Positions 1 through 8,115 of a DNA stretch of 43,858 nt are shown here, piece by piece. The DNA is from Clostridia bacterium (GTDB lineage: Bacteria > Bacillota_A > Clostridia > Christensenellales > CAG-138): assembly GCA_017394605.1 (NCBI GenBank), contig JAFPXU010000088.1, positions 1 to 43,858 of the forward strand, read 5' to 3'. Below the pieces are notes generated by a model that had not been told where the DNA came from, did no database searches, and was given only the letters and a program-made list of their open reading frames with translations. Made by a program: the position numbers and the translations under genes. Position 1 is the stretch's first letter. Each line of letters opens with the position of its first letter.

Positions 1-71
1 ACGCCTGTGAACTGGTCGAAGAACTTCTGGGTTCCCCAGAAACATCCCCCTGCAAGGTAAATTGTTTTCAT
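1..71 (-). CDS. msrA: Peptide methionine sulfoxide reductase MsrA, N-terminal part only
   Basis: The minus strand reads MKTIYLAGGCFWGTQKFF and then runs off the window edge. GGCFWG is the MsrA signature, and its Cys is the catalytic nucleophile that reduces methionine-S-sulfoxide in oxidised proteins. The ATG lies 5 bases after the stop of the GTPase gene at 77, and the AAAGGA ribosome site sits in the end of that gene, so the two are probably co-transcribed. Only 23 codons are visible, so I cannot tell whether an MsrB domain follows. The identification rests on the motif and its position at the N-terminus. Confidence 0.9.
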   Translation of the reverse strand, partial: MKTIYLAGGCFWGTQKFFDQFTG

Positions 72-76
72 GCTGA

Positions 77-1276
77 TTATTCCTTTCCGGAACCGCTGCC
101 TGGGTTCAGCGGTTTTCCGATTATCGCCTGGACAAGTTCTACCACCGCCTGCAGCAGCTCTTTTTTATCGGAAGAGCCGCTTACCTTTTCGAGGATAGGC
201 TTCGCTTTTCCAATCACGGTTTCCGTAATTCTGGATTCGATGATCTTCTTGACCCAGTCTGTATCCTCAACGGATTTCTTGCCGAGGTAAATCTGTTCGA
301 AAGCATAGATGGAGCCTTCCCCGATCACCGCGACGATCACGCCGGCGATAATCGCGTTGAGAACGCTTGCGGCGATGTTGACGCCCGGGATGGCCTTCAG
401 CATATTGATGATCGATTTCGCCACCATGCCGACCGTCCCGGCTTCGATGATGGAATTCAAAAAATGCTTGCTGCCGGCTTTTCCTTCGATACCGTAGACC
501 TTGGCGAGGCTGTTGACCTCCATGACTTCTGTGGGTGTGAGGATCACCCCGTCCGGAACGGGAAGCGGGACGGCGCCGACTACGACGGCACCGGCGGTCG
601 CTGCGCTGACAATAGACTGCGCAAGCACCCGTTTTCTGTTCAGAATAAACTGCGCGAGATCATGTGCGGCAGCTCTGCTGCCTTCCGGCATGAGCGCGTT
701 GGTTGCGTCAATCAGCTGCGGAATCCCGTCCGGCGGCGCATAGGCGGTATCGTTGATCGTATAGATCTGCGCTACCACAGGAATGATTTCCCTCAGATTG
801 TTGCGGATTTTCTTTTGCCCCTCGAATGCCTTGCGTATCATCTCGATGTTTTTTTCGCGGTCCGGGACAGAATAGGACTTGGTGATCACGGCGATGATCG
901 GGACCGTTTTCCACATGGAGACCGCGCGCGTCATCCGGCGGATGTCCTCCGCGAACAGTTTGGATCTTGTTCCGTCCACGCAGAACCAGATTACGTCGAT
1001 TCGGCCATTCTCGCCGCCTTTTCTGGCACAGTCCCTTGACCATTTCCGGACGGCGCCTACCGCCCGCCGCTCCTTCAGATAGTTCGGCTCGAACCCGATC
1101 GTGTCGATCACGCGGAACGGGACCTGATCGCCCTCGGACTCATATATCTCGAGTTTGGTGGTGGTTCCGTGCGTTCCCCAGTCAGTTTTGGCGGCTTCCT
1201 TTCCCAGTACGGAATTGATCAGGGTGGATTTTCCGACGCCTGAATTGCCGATTACGAGTACGTTTCCCTTTTCCAT
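77..1276 (-). CDS. Era-like GTPase with C-terminal DUF697/YcjF-like membrane-associated region
   Basis: 399 residues. The N-terminal P-loop GTPase shows G1 GNSGVGKST (about residues 10-18) and G3 DTIGFE. In the G4 position it has ITKSY instead of NKxD, so guanine recognition may be relaxed. From about residue 215 the chain becomes Ala/Val/Gly-rich, with VGAVPLPVPDG and two hydrophobic helices (about 270-330), like DUF697 domains that follow Era-type GTPases. The tail is a Gly/Ser stretch. The ATG is preceded by GAGGAGG. It lies between a zinc-ribbon membrane protein and msrA, which would fit an envelope or stress role, but no substrate is known. The GTPase fold is sure; the function is not. 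Confidence 0.85.
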   Translation of the reverse strand: MEKGNVLVIGNSGVGKSTLINSVLGKEAAKTDWGTHGTTTKLEIYESEGDQVPFRVIDTIGFEPNYLKERRAVGAVRKWSRDCARKGGENGRIDVIWFCVDGTRSKLFAEDIRRMTRAVSMWKTVPIIAVITKSYSVPDREKNIEMIRKAFEGQKKIRNNLREIIPVVAQIYTINDTAYAPPDGIPQLIDATNALMPEGSRAAAHDLAQFILNRKRVLAQSIVSAATAGAVVVGAVPLPVPDGVILTPTEVMEVNSLAKVYGIEGKAGSKHFLNSIIEAGTVGMVAKSIINMLKAIPGVNIAASVLNAIIAGVIVAVIGEGSIYAFEQIYLGKKSVEDTDWVKKIIESRITETVIGKAKPILEKVSGSSDKKELLQAVVELVQAIIGKPLNPGSGSGKE

Positions 1277-1360
1277 TTATAAATCCTCCTCATTACGATT
1301 GCCCTGCTTCTCGCAAGGCTTCAGAACAGGAGATGTAGTTTGTACGGACAGAGGAAAAAC

Positions 1361-1876
1361 TCAGACGAGACTGCGCAACAACATGCCCGTAAACACGCCG
1401 GATGAAGTGTCCGCGGACTTCGGAGTATTGGAATAAATCAGTAATGTAATACCCCAAATCACCAGCGTGATGACCCACTTGAAAACGGTCGGAATACTCT
1501 TGCTTTTCCAGACGGCGATCGTTCCCATGATGGGAAGGAAATAGATCCAGAGCAGAACAAGACCGAACGTAGCCCAGCCGCTCCGCTTCTTCTTCGGAGG
1601 ATCGGCGGAAACGGTCTCGAAACGGACAGCAGGTTCATCCGTACGATGCCGGATAAAGCCGCAGTTCGGACAGGCATTAGTATAGTATGACGTGCCGCAG
1701 TTCGGACAGATCTGTCTGACGGAACCAAGTTTGACCCCGCACCGGGAACAGTAAGTTCCGTTTGTGATCTCACTGCCGCAGTTGTCACAGATGTACGTAA
1801 AGTCGTTCGCGGTGCACCCCTTGCATTTGCGCGCGGCGTTGTCGTTCAGCGTTCCGCAGTAGTTGCATTTTTTCAC
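1361..1876 (-). CDS. Zinc-ribbon membrane protein (three double-CxxC ribbons plus two TM helices)
   Basis: 171 residues. The first 75 residues hold six CxxC or near-CxxC pairs (CNYC/CKGC, CDNC/CSRC, CPNC/CPNC), that is three consecutive zinc ribbons. A short basic linker (PPKKKR) and two hydrophobic helices (about residues 102-124 and 133-148) follow. The ribbons would face the cytoplasm. The start is a GTG (1876) after AAAGGGG about 12 bases upstream. Such zinc-ribbon/TM proteins are common in Bacillota and mostly uncharacterised. The gene precedes the GTPase on the same strand by 84 bases with no clear terminator, so they may be one unit. Confidence 0.8.
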   Translation of the reverse strand: MKKCNYCGTLNDNAARKCKGCTANDFTYICDNCGSEITNGTYCSRCGVKLGSVRQICPNCGTSYYTNACPNCGFIRHRTDEPAVRFETVSADPPKKKRSGWATFGLVLLWIYFLPIMGTIAVWKSKSIPTVFKWVITLVIWGITLLIYSNTPKSADTSSGVFTGMLLRSLV

Positions 1877-2064
1877 CGACGTGATACCCCTTTCCGGAAG
1901 GCCGGACCGGCCGTAATCTGACAGGAAAATCTTTTTTCATATCATAATATATTTTCAAAGGTTTGCATACAGATTATACGGCCTGCCTCTTCCTGACGGG
2001 CGGAAAAGGGAAGATATCGGGACAGAACGATCCGGCTGTTGCCTGCGCGGACGGAGGATTTCCG

Positions 2065-2093
2065 TTGTGAACGGATGGAACCGATGATAAAAT
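2065..2093 (+). promoter_or_regulatory. Candidate sigma-A promoter of the pepC operon
   Basis: TTGTGA (2065-2070), a 17-base spacer and TAAAAT (2088-2093), with a TGA extended -10 element. It would start transcription near 2100 and leave a leader of about 190 bases before pepC. The rest of the 1877-2279 gap is an AT-rich tract (1925-1960), perhaps the promoter of the divergent zinc-ribbon gene, and unassigned sequence. I see no structured RNA there. Confidence 0.55.
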
Positions 2094-2294
2094 GATTTCA
2101 CAGCTGCAGGGACTCGTTCCGCACAGGACTGGATGAGGCATGCAGGATGAAAGAAACGGGTGAAGATCCCGCGACACTGCGTAGGATCGACGGAATTAAG
2201 ATCGAAAACAGTTTTATCCTGACCTCCGCTGGCGGACGGAAAAAGAATAATCGGAGCATGGCTCCGGAAAGGGAAAGAAATGAAAGGAATCACG

Positions 2295-3593
2295 ATGGAA
2301 CAGCTGGAACGGTTCAGGAACCGTGAAGGCGGAAGCAAGGAGATCCGGACGCTGCACGCCGCGCTCGCGAAGACGGAGATCAAGGAACTCGCCTTTGTGC
2401 CTTCCGAGGCGGCAAAGCTGAACGGCGATTTTTCCGTGGAGCTGAAAACGCGCGGAATCACGTGGCAGCAGAAAAGCGGAAGATGCTGGCTTTATGCTGC
2501 TATGAACATTCTCCGTGAGCGGGTGGCCGAGAAGTGCGGGCTGGAACGTTTCGAACTGTCGGGGAACTATCTTTCGTTTTACGATAAGCTGGAAAAGGCG
2601 AACAACATGCTTGAGATGGTGATCGACAATATCGACAAACCGCTGAACGACCGCATGATGGAATACATTCTGGACGGTGTGCACGACGGGGGATACTGGA
2701 CCATGGCGTCGGATCTTGTCCGGAAATACGGCGTTGTTCCCGCGGATGTTATGCCGGAGACCTGGCAGTCCACGCATACGGAAAAGTTTATGAAGCTCTA
2801 CAATACGCTCCTTCATAAGGACGCTGCAAAACTCCGCACGCTGGCGGCGGAAGGCGCGGATCTGGAAGCGGCTAAGGAGAAGATGCTGGAGGAAGTCTAC
2901 CGGATGGAATGCATCGCGTTCGGCGAACCGCCCGTTTCCTTTTCTTTTGAATATAGGGATAAGGACAACGTGTTCCACGCAGAGCACGGCCTGACCGGAA
3001 AAACCTTCTACGAAAAATACGCGGATACCGTTCTGGATGATTACGTCACGGTGACCAATCATCCGACGCATGGACTTCCGATGAATCTGCGTTATATGTT
3101 CCACTATAAGGGTTCCATGGCCGACAGCGATGTCATATGCCTCAATCTGACCATGGACGAGCTCGAAACACTTGTTATACGTCAGCTCAAAGACGGGGAA
3201 CCGGTCTGGTTCGGCTGCGATTCCGGCGCTTACGGAGACAGAGACAAAGGAATCTGGGACCCGGACAGCCTTGACTTTGAAGGGCTGATGGGCGGGATCG
3301 ATTTCTTCATGAAAAAGGGCGACCGGCTGGAGTACCATGACAGTTTCGCCACGCACGCCATGATCTTCGTAGGCGTCAATTTCGATGAGGCGGGCGTCCC
3401 GAACCGGTGGAAGATCGAAAACAGCTGGGGTGAAGAGGCCGGGAAGAAGGGCTATTTCGTCTGCAGCGAAAAGTATTTCCGCGAATATGTGTATGAAGCG
3501 GTCATCAACCGCAAACATCTGACAGACAGCCAGAAAGCGCTTCTTGAGCAGGATCCCGTCAGGATCAATCCGTGGGAGAGTGACTCTCTGTGA
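2295..3593 (+). CDS. pepC: Aminopeptidase C / bleomycin-hydrolase family cysteine peptidase
   Basis: Cytoplasmic papain-fold (C1B) aminopeptidase that trims peptides taken up by the cell. The catalytic Cys is in QKSGRCWLYAAMN, the His in FATHAMIFVGVN and the Asn in KIENSWGEE, which is the family order. From the ATG at 2295 the protein is 432 residues, usual for PepC. An in-frame ATG at 2280 would add MKGIT; I prefer 2295 because AAGGA lies 7 bases upstream and MEQLERFR matches the usual N-terminus. The stop overlaps the GTG start of pepT by 4 bases, so the two peptidases are translationally coupled. Confidence 0.92.
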   Translation: MEQLERFRNREGGSKEIRTLHAALAKTEIKELAFVPSEAAKLNGDFSVELKTRGITWQQKSGRCWLYAAMNILRERVAEKCGLERFELSGNYLSFYDKLEKANNMLEMVIDNIDKPLNDRMMEYILDGVHDGGYWTMASDLVRKYGVVPADVMPETWQSTHTEKFMKLYNTLLHKDAAKLRTLAAEGADLEAAKEKMLEEVYRMECIAFGEPPVSFSFEYRDKDNVFHAEHGLTGKTFYEKYADTVLDDYVTVTNHPTHGLPMNLRYMFHYKGSMADSDVICLNLTMDELETLVIRQLKDGEPVWFGCDSGAYGDRDKGIWDPDSLDFEGLMGGIDFFMKKGDRLEYHDSFATHAMIFVGVNFDEAGVPNRWKIENSWGEEAGKKGYFVCSEKYFREYVYEAVINRKHLTDSQKALLEQDPVRINPWESDSL

Positions 3594-4852
3594 GCGGTTC
3601 TATCTGGTATGAACGGGTTAAGGAACGGCTGATGCGCTACGCGCGCGTGGACACGCAGTCCCAGCCTTTTTCCGGAACATGGCCGACAACGGAAAAGCAA
3701 CAGGATCTCGCGCGCATGCTGAAGGAAGAACTGACCGGGATCGGCGTTTCGGACGTATTCTTTGATGAAAAGGTCTGCGTGGTGTACGCCCGCCTGCCAT
3801 CTAACCTACCGGATGGAGAAGGAACAGCGGTCGGATTCATCGCGCACATGGATACGGCGCCTGACGCGAGCGGAGCGGACGTGAAACCTTGGCTTCTTGA
3901 AGCGTACGACGGAGGGGATATCGTGCTGAACGCGGAGCGGAATATCGTGATGCGCGCGTCGGAATACGCCAACCTCAAGCAGTATATCGGCCAGGACCTG
4001 ATTCTTACGGACGGCACGACACTTCTCGGAGGCGACGACAAGGCGTCAATCGCTTCCATAATGACCATGGCGGAGCATTACTGTATGAATCCCGAGATCC
4101 CGCACGGGGACATCTGCATCGCCTTCACGCCGGATGAGGAGGTGGGCGGCCTTGCAAGAGACCTCGATCTCGGACGATTCGGAGCGAAGGTTGCGTACAC
4201 GCTCGACGGAGATCATCTCGGATGGTATGAGGACGAGACCTTTTATGCTTCGCAGGCTGTTTTCGATTTCACAGGACGGTCCGTTCATACGGGAACGGCA
4301 AAAGGAATCATGATCAATGCGGTCGATCTTGCCGCAGCCCTGATGGCAAAGCTTCCCGAACGCGAGAAACCGCAGTACACCGAAGGAACGGAAGGCTTTT
4401 TCCATGTCGTCTCCTGCAGCGGGGACTGCGAGCACGCGCAGGTCAGGATGATCATCCGCGATTTTGACCGGCAGCGGTTTACGGAACGGGAAGCGTTTTT
4501 GCGCCGGTGTGCCGAAGACCTTCAGGCGGCATTCGGCAGAGACAGGACGGAACTCAGGATCGAACATCAGTACAGCAACATGAAGGAAGTCCTTCAGACT
4601 GTTCCGTGGCTGACGGGGATACTGAAGGAGGCGATCGAAGAGAGCGGACTGACGCCTGTGTGCGAGCCGTTTCGGGGAGGCACGGATGGGGCGGCTCTGA
4701 CATTCCGGGGGCTTCCATGCCCGAATCTTTCTGCCGGATACAAAAACGCCCACGGAAGGTTTGAGTACGTTCCTGTCCGTTCGATGGAGAAAAACGTCGA
4801 GATACTGACCAGGATCTGCTCGGCGTTCGCAAAGAGAAAGGTGACGGCATGA
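3590..4852 (+). CDS. pepT: Peptidase T (tripeptide aminopeptidase, M20 family)
   Basis: 420 residues, full length for PepT, a dinuclear-zinc cytoplasmic tripeptidase. Metal-site motifs are in order: AHMDTAPD (His), LLGGDDKAS (bridging Asp), TPDEEVGG (general base and ligand Glu), TLDGDHLG (Asp), and KNAHGRFEYVP near the C-terminus (final His). The start is a GTG (3590) that overlaps the pepC TGA, with GGGAGAG about 12 bases upstream. Together with pepC it forms an intracellular peptide-salvage pair, which suits an amino-acid-using anaerobe. Confidence 0.93.
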   Translation: MSGSIWYERVKERLMRYARVDTQSQPFSGTWPTTEKQQDLARMLKEELTGIGVSDVFFDEKVCVVYARLPSNLPDGEGTAVGFIAHMDTAPDASGADVKPWLLEAYDGGDIVLNAERNIVMRASEYANLKQYIGQDLILTDGTTLLGGDDKASIASIMTMAEHYCMNPEIPHGDICIAFTPDEEVGGLARDLDLGRFGAKVAYTLDGDHLGWYEDETFYASQAVFDFTGRSVHTGTAKGIMINAVDLAAALMAKLPEREKPQYTEGTEGFFHVVSCSGDCEHAQVRMIIRDFDRQRFTEREAFLRRCAEDLQAAFGRDRTELRIEHQYSNMKEVLQTVPWLTGILKEAIEESGLTPVCEPFRGGTDGAALTFRGLPCPNLSAGYKNAHGRFEYVPVRSMEKNVEILTRICSAFAKRKVTA

Positions 4853-4920
4853 CGCGGAGAGGATCCTGATCTGTGGCCAAAGGCCGGACAGGATTTTCAA
4901 TCATGCAGAAAGGGAAACAG

Positions 4921-5397
4921 ATGTTCCGAAAAATGAGGCGGTTCAAGCAGCAGCTGTCCGAGGAGGAATGCGTTTCCATCCTGAAAACGGAACCGAGAGG
5001 CGTTCTGTCCGTGCTCGGAGAAGACGGCTATCCCTACGGTATGCCTGTCAATCACTTTTATGACGAGGAAACTGGAAAGATCTACTTTCACGGGGCCGGA
5101 GAGGGTCATAAGATCGACGCAATCAGAAAATGCGATAAAGTATCGCTCTGCGTGTACGACAAAGGATTCCGCAGAGAAGGGGAGTGGGCTCTGAACATAA
5201 AAAGCGTGATCGTCTTCGGAAGGATCCGGATCGTGGAGGACAGGGATCGGACGGTCGCTGTTCTGAGAAAGCTCGGGCTCAAGCATTATCCGGACGCCGA
5301 GAGCGTGGAGCTTGAGATCAGAAAGGATGCCGCAAGAGCGACGTGCCTCGAGATGACGATCGACCATATGACGGGAAAACTGGTGAACGAGTCCTGA
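4921..5397 (+). CDS. Pyridoxamine 5'-phosphate oxidase-like FMN-binding split-barrel protein
   Basis: About 158 residues from the ATG at 4921, which has AAAGGGAAACAG upstream. A more upstream GTG-type start at 4873 is less likely. It reads FRKMRRFKQQLSEEECVSIL, then RGVLSVLGEDGYPYGMPVNHFYD, and IYFHGAGEGHKIDAIR. This is the layout of the NimA/5-nitroimidazole-reductase-like group of flavin split-barrel proteins. They bind FMN or a related cofactor and reduce small molecules; the natural substrate is usually unknown. It is the last gene of the pepC-pepT unit and ends 14 bases from the convergent permease gene. Confidence 0.8.
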   Translation: MFRKMRRFKQQLSEEECVSILKTEPRGVLSVLGEDGYPYGMPVNHFYDEETGKIYFHGAGEGHKIDAIRKCDKVSLCVYDKGFRREGEWALNIKSVIVFGRIRIVEDRDRTVAVLRKLGLKHYPDAESVELEIRKDAARATCLEMTIDHMTGKLVNES

Positions 5398-5411
5398 AGG
5401 GGTGATCCCTG

Positions 5412-6182
5412 TCAGAACAGGGAAGAGAGCAGCGCATAGGCCTCCCTGAGGAAAAAGACCGCAAGGACGCCTATCATGACGGGCTTGGCAATCTTCAGTC
5501 CCCTGTTGATGAACAGCGCGGTTCCGATCCAGTTCCCGAGAATGCTGAAGCATCCGGCAGTGAGCCCGAGCGGGATCAGCACGTTTCCGCTGAACAGATA
5601 GACGGCGAGAGAGGCGGCGTTGCTGGACAGGTTGATCACCTTTGAAACGCCGTTTGCCTCGTGAAGGCGCAGGTGTACGACCGCGGTCAGAAGGATCAGT
5701 AGAAAGGTTCCGGTCCCGGGACCGTAGAATCCGTCGTACATTCCGATGAAGAATGAGATCAAAGCCCCAAGCAGATAAACGGCCTTTCCCGGCCGCGGTT
5801 CACGCTCCGCGTCCAGAATCCTGCCTTTCAGGACAAGAACGGCAGTCAGGGGAAGCAGGAACAGCATGACGGTTTTCAGAACGCTTTCACTGATCAGAAG
5901 GGACAGCCTGGCGCCAAGCGAGGAGCCCGTGAGAGCGAACGCGGCGCAGAACAGCGCAAAAGCCCAGCGGATATATCCTGTCCGCGCGTAACGGAAAACG
6001 GATACGGAAGTTCCCATGGTGGACGCCAGTTTATTTGTTGCGATTGCGGCGTGCGCCGGAAGACTGGCAATCATATAGGCGGGCAGGGTGATCAGTCCGC
6101 CGCCTCCGGCGATGGCGTCGACGATGCCGGCCAGAAGGACGAGAGGGCAGACGACCAGATATGCCGTGATCCCGGTATTCAT
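5412..6182 (-). CDS. TauE/SafE family membrane permease (sulfite/organosulfonate exporter-like)
   Basis: 256 residues from the ATG at 6182, preceded by GGAGG 9 bases away. The first segment has GIVDAIAGGGGLITLPAY and a later one SFFIGMYDGFYGPGTGTF; these are the two internally repeated Gly-rich motifs of the family. I count about seven to eight hydrophobic helices. TauE/SafE proteins carry small sulfur- or carbon-containing anions across the membrane. The substrate here cannot be told. The start overlaps the stop of the upstream gene by ATGA, so the two are coupled. Confidence 0.88.
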   Translation of the reverse strand: MNTGITAYLVVCPLVLLAGIVDAIAGGGGLITLPAYMIASLPAHAAIATNKLASTMGTSVSVFRYARTGYIRWAFALFCAAFALTGSSLGARLSLLISESVLKTVMLFLLPLTAVLVLKGRILDAEREPRPGKAVYLLGALISFFIGMYDGFYGPGTGTFLLILLTAVVHLRLHEANGVSKVINLSSNAASLAVYLFSGNVLIPLGLTAGCFSILGNWIGTALFINRGLKIAKPVMIGVLAVFFLREAYALLSSLF

Positions 6183-6622
6183 TCCCGTGTTCCTCCAAGG
6201 AGGTGCTTCCAGTCGATATCCAGCGGCCGCTTCCGGAAACCTGCGGCGATTTCCTCCGCTGACAGGATACGGAATGCCCGTTTCGGGAATCTTAGGCCCC
6301 ACCCATCGCGGAACGTTTCCGCAAAGGCTTTGCATTCCGGACGGTCGGAACGAAGAAGCATCGGGATCAGGAACATGACGACGCGCATCCTGTCATTCTC
6401 CATTTCTCCCGAACGGGTGAAAAAGGACAGACGCTTCCATCTGCTTTCGAGCGCGTCAAGCGTTTCCTTCGCCGCCGTGTCGCATCCGGAAGCAAGGATC
6501 TGCTTTTCACAGGATGTTTCGTGTCTTCCGGCATACTGATAAAGCTCGTTCCAATAATTGTTCCGGGTCTGCGCACCGGCGCAGTCGACGGTATCCGCGA
6601 TGGCGTTCAGCAATGCGTTCAT
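6179..6622 (-). CDS. Conserved-looking hypothetical protein coupled to the TauE/SafE permease
   Basis: 147 residues from the ATG at 6622, with AGGAGG 8 bases upstream. The sequence begins MNALLNAIADTVDC and continues with helical, charged sequence, no signal peptide and no membrane helix. I do not recognise the family. It holds a Trp-rich YWNELYQYAG segment and ends LDIDWKHLLGGTRE. Its stop overlaps the permease start by 4 bases, so it is probably an accessory or partner of that permease. A longer frame reaching 6778 would run through the promoter and operator described next, so I reject it. Confidence 0.7.
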   Translation of the reverse strand: MNALLNAIADTVDCAGAQTRNNYWNELYQYAGRHETSCEKQILASGCDTAAKETLDALESRWKRLSFFTRSGEMENDRMRVVMFLIPMLLRSDRPECKAFAETFRDGWGLRFPKRAFRILSAEEIAAGFRKRPLDIDWKHLLGGTRE

Positions 6623-6643
6623 GCGAGGCTCCTCCTGCCGAAA

Positions 6644-6661
6644 CGGGACAGAACTGTCCCG
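6644..6661. promoter_or_regulatory. Perfect 8-2-8 palindrome, candidate repressor operator
   Basis: CGGGACAGAACTGTCCCG is a perfect inverted repeat between the promoter and the ribosome site of the gene at 6622. A third copy of the half-site lies over the -35 box (6702-6709), and a degenerate copy, CTGTCCGG, is at 6760-6767. The arrangement suggests binding by a dimeric regulator; which one is unknown. Confidence 0.55.
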
Positions 6662-6679
6662 TACCGGCTCTGTTATTTT

Positions 6680-6708
6680 AGTATAGCGCATTCTGAGCAT
6701 GCTGTCCC
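6680..6708 (-). promoter_or_regulatory. Promoter of the hypothetical/permease operon
   Basis: On the minus strand GGGACA (6708-6703), 17 bases, TATACT (6685-6680). The -35 box lies inside a CGGGACAG half-site (6709-6702), and the same octamer makes the palindrome just downstream. Placement relative to the ATG at 6622 gives a leader of about 50 bases. Confidence 0.6.
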
Positions 6709-6823
6709 GTGATTGCCGGAACCAAAACTGCAGGACAGAAAGAAAACATGTCTTGAAACCTGTCCGGTTCTGTCGCAAAATGAATGCAATAAATCAGCAA
6801 TGCTCTTTGGAGGTCGTTAAATA

Positions 6824-7546
6824 GTGTATCTTTCCGTATTTGAAAAGGAAATGAAGATCCTTCCGTCCGTCTGCGACGGGACCGGAAGGCTTTCGATCCC
6901 GGATACGTTCGCTCTGTTCATGGATTTGGCGACAGAACACGCGGACGCGCTCGGGATCGGTCTGAAAGATCTGGCGAAAGACGATCTGTTCTGGCTGACC
7001 GTCAAAACAAAGGTGCGATTTCTGAAACGCCCGAAAATGGGAGATACGGTCCTTGTCTCGACCTGGCCGGAAGCCCCGCAGCTTCTGCGGTGCAACAGGG
7101 ACTATGCCGTTTCCGCAGACGGGGAAACGATCCTGGCAGGGAAAACCGAATGGGCGGTCATGAACATGAAGACGGGAAAACTGTACGGGACGAAGGAGAT
7201 TTATCCGCCGGAGCTGGTCCTGGATGACCGCAGAGTGATGCCGGAACCCTTTGTAAGGATCCGGAATACGGGGGAGGAACAGACGGCCGGCATCTATACG
7301 GTCCGTTCAACGGATATCGATATCGGGGGACACATGAACAACGCTGCCTATGTGCGGGCGTTTGCGGGACTGCTGGACAGCGCACAGTGGAAAGGGATGA
7401 CCTTTTCCGATCTGGAAGTGCATTTCTGTTCGCAGTGCTTTGAAGGAGACACGATGACGTTCCGCAGGAGCGAAACGGAGAACGGGCATCTTTATCAGGC
7501 GTACCTTCCTGACGGCAGGGTCGCCGTTCAGATCCTGATCTCCTGA
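6824..7546 (+). CDS. Acyl-ACP thioesterase (FatA/FatB-like, double hotdog)
   Basis: 240 residues from a GTG start with GGAGG 10 bases upstream. The N-terminal hotdog (about 1-125) has DTFALFMDLATEHADALG and FWLTVKTKVRF. The second hotdog (about 150-240) has the VRSTDIDIGGHMNNAAYVR stretch, whose Asn and His residues match the active-site region of bacterial acyl-ACP thioesterases. It would hydrolyse acyl-ACP in the cytoplasm and release free fatty acids. It starts a four-gene plus-strand run. Confidence 0.88.
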   Translation: MYLSVFEKEMKILPSVCDGTGRLSIPDTFALFMDLATEHADALGIGLKDLAKDDLFWLTVKTKVRFLKRPKMGDTVLVSTWPEAPQLLRCNRDYAVSADGETILAGKTEWAVMNMKTGKLYGTKEIYPPELVLDDRRVMPEPFVRIRNTGEEQTAGIYTVRSTDIDIGGHMNNAAYVRAFAGLLDSAQWKGMTFSDLEVHFCSQCFEGDTMTFRRSETENGHLYQAYLPDGRVAVQILIS

Positions 7547-7575
7547 CGAATCCTTGCTTTGAGGGGGAGGAAACC

Positions 7576-8073
7576 GTGGATATCGAAACGATTCAAGTCA
7601 GAGCATACCGGCCGGAAGACCTTCCGTCCATGATCCGCATATGGAATCAGGTCGTTGAGGACGGCGTAGCCTTTCCGCAGGAGGATGATCTGGACGGGAA
7701 GACCGGCGAGGCTTTTTTCGCATCTCAGACGTTTTGCGGGGTCGCCGCCGGCGCGGACGGAACGGTATCCGGACTGTATATCCTGCATCCGAACAATGTC
7801 GGGAGATGTGGCCATATCTGCAACGCGAGCTATGCTGTGGAACGCGGTATGCGAGGCTTGCATATTGGCGAAAAGCTGGTAAGGCACTGTCTTCTGCAAG
7901 CGAAACGGGAGGGTTTCCGCATTCTTCAGTTCAACGCGGTCGTCGCATCCAACACGCATGCAAGGCACTTGTACGAAAGATTGGGATTTGTTCCGCTCGG
8001 AACGATCCCTGACGGGTTCCGGTTGAAAGACGGCAGCTTTGAAGACATCTGTCCGTACTATATCAAACTGTAG
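7576..8073 (+). CDS. GNAT family N-acetyltransferase
   Basis: 165 residues from a GTG start after GGGGGAGG. It reads IQVRAYRPEDLPSMIRIWNQV at the N-terminus and ERGMRGLHIGEKLVRHCLLQA in the acetyl-CoA loop (R-G-x-x-I-G form). NTHARHLYERLGFVPLGTIP is the usual fourth motif. It most resembles YhbS/phosphinothricin-type small-molecule acetyltransferases; the acceptor is unknown. It lies 29 bases after the thioesterase. Confidence 0.85.
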   Translation: MDIETIQVRAYRPEDLPSMIRIWNQVVEDGVAFPQEDDLDGKTGEAFFASQTFCGVAAGADGTVSGLYILHPNNVGRCGHICNASYAVERGMRGLHIGEKLVRHCLLQAKREGFRILQFNAVVASNTHARHLYERLGFVPLGTIPDGFRLKDGSFEDICPYYIKL

Positions 8074-8115
8074 TCCGCATGCGGCGGCTTCCCGAAACGG
8101 GAAAGAGGAAAAGAG

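Noticed and set aside
2214..3518. Long open frame on the minus strand opposite pepC (434 codons)
   Set aside because: It is the mirror of a clear PepC coding region. Long antisense frames arise here from GC-rich codon use, and no protein motif is present.
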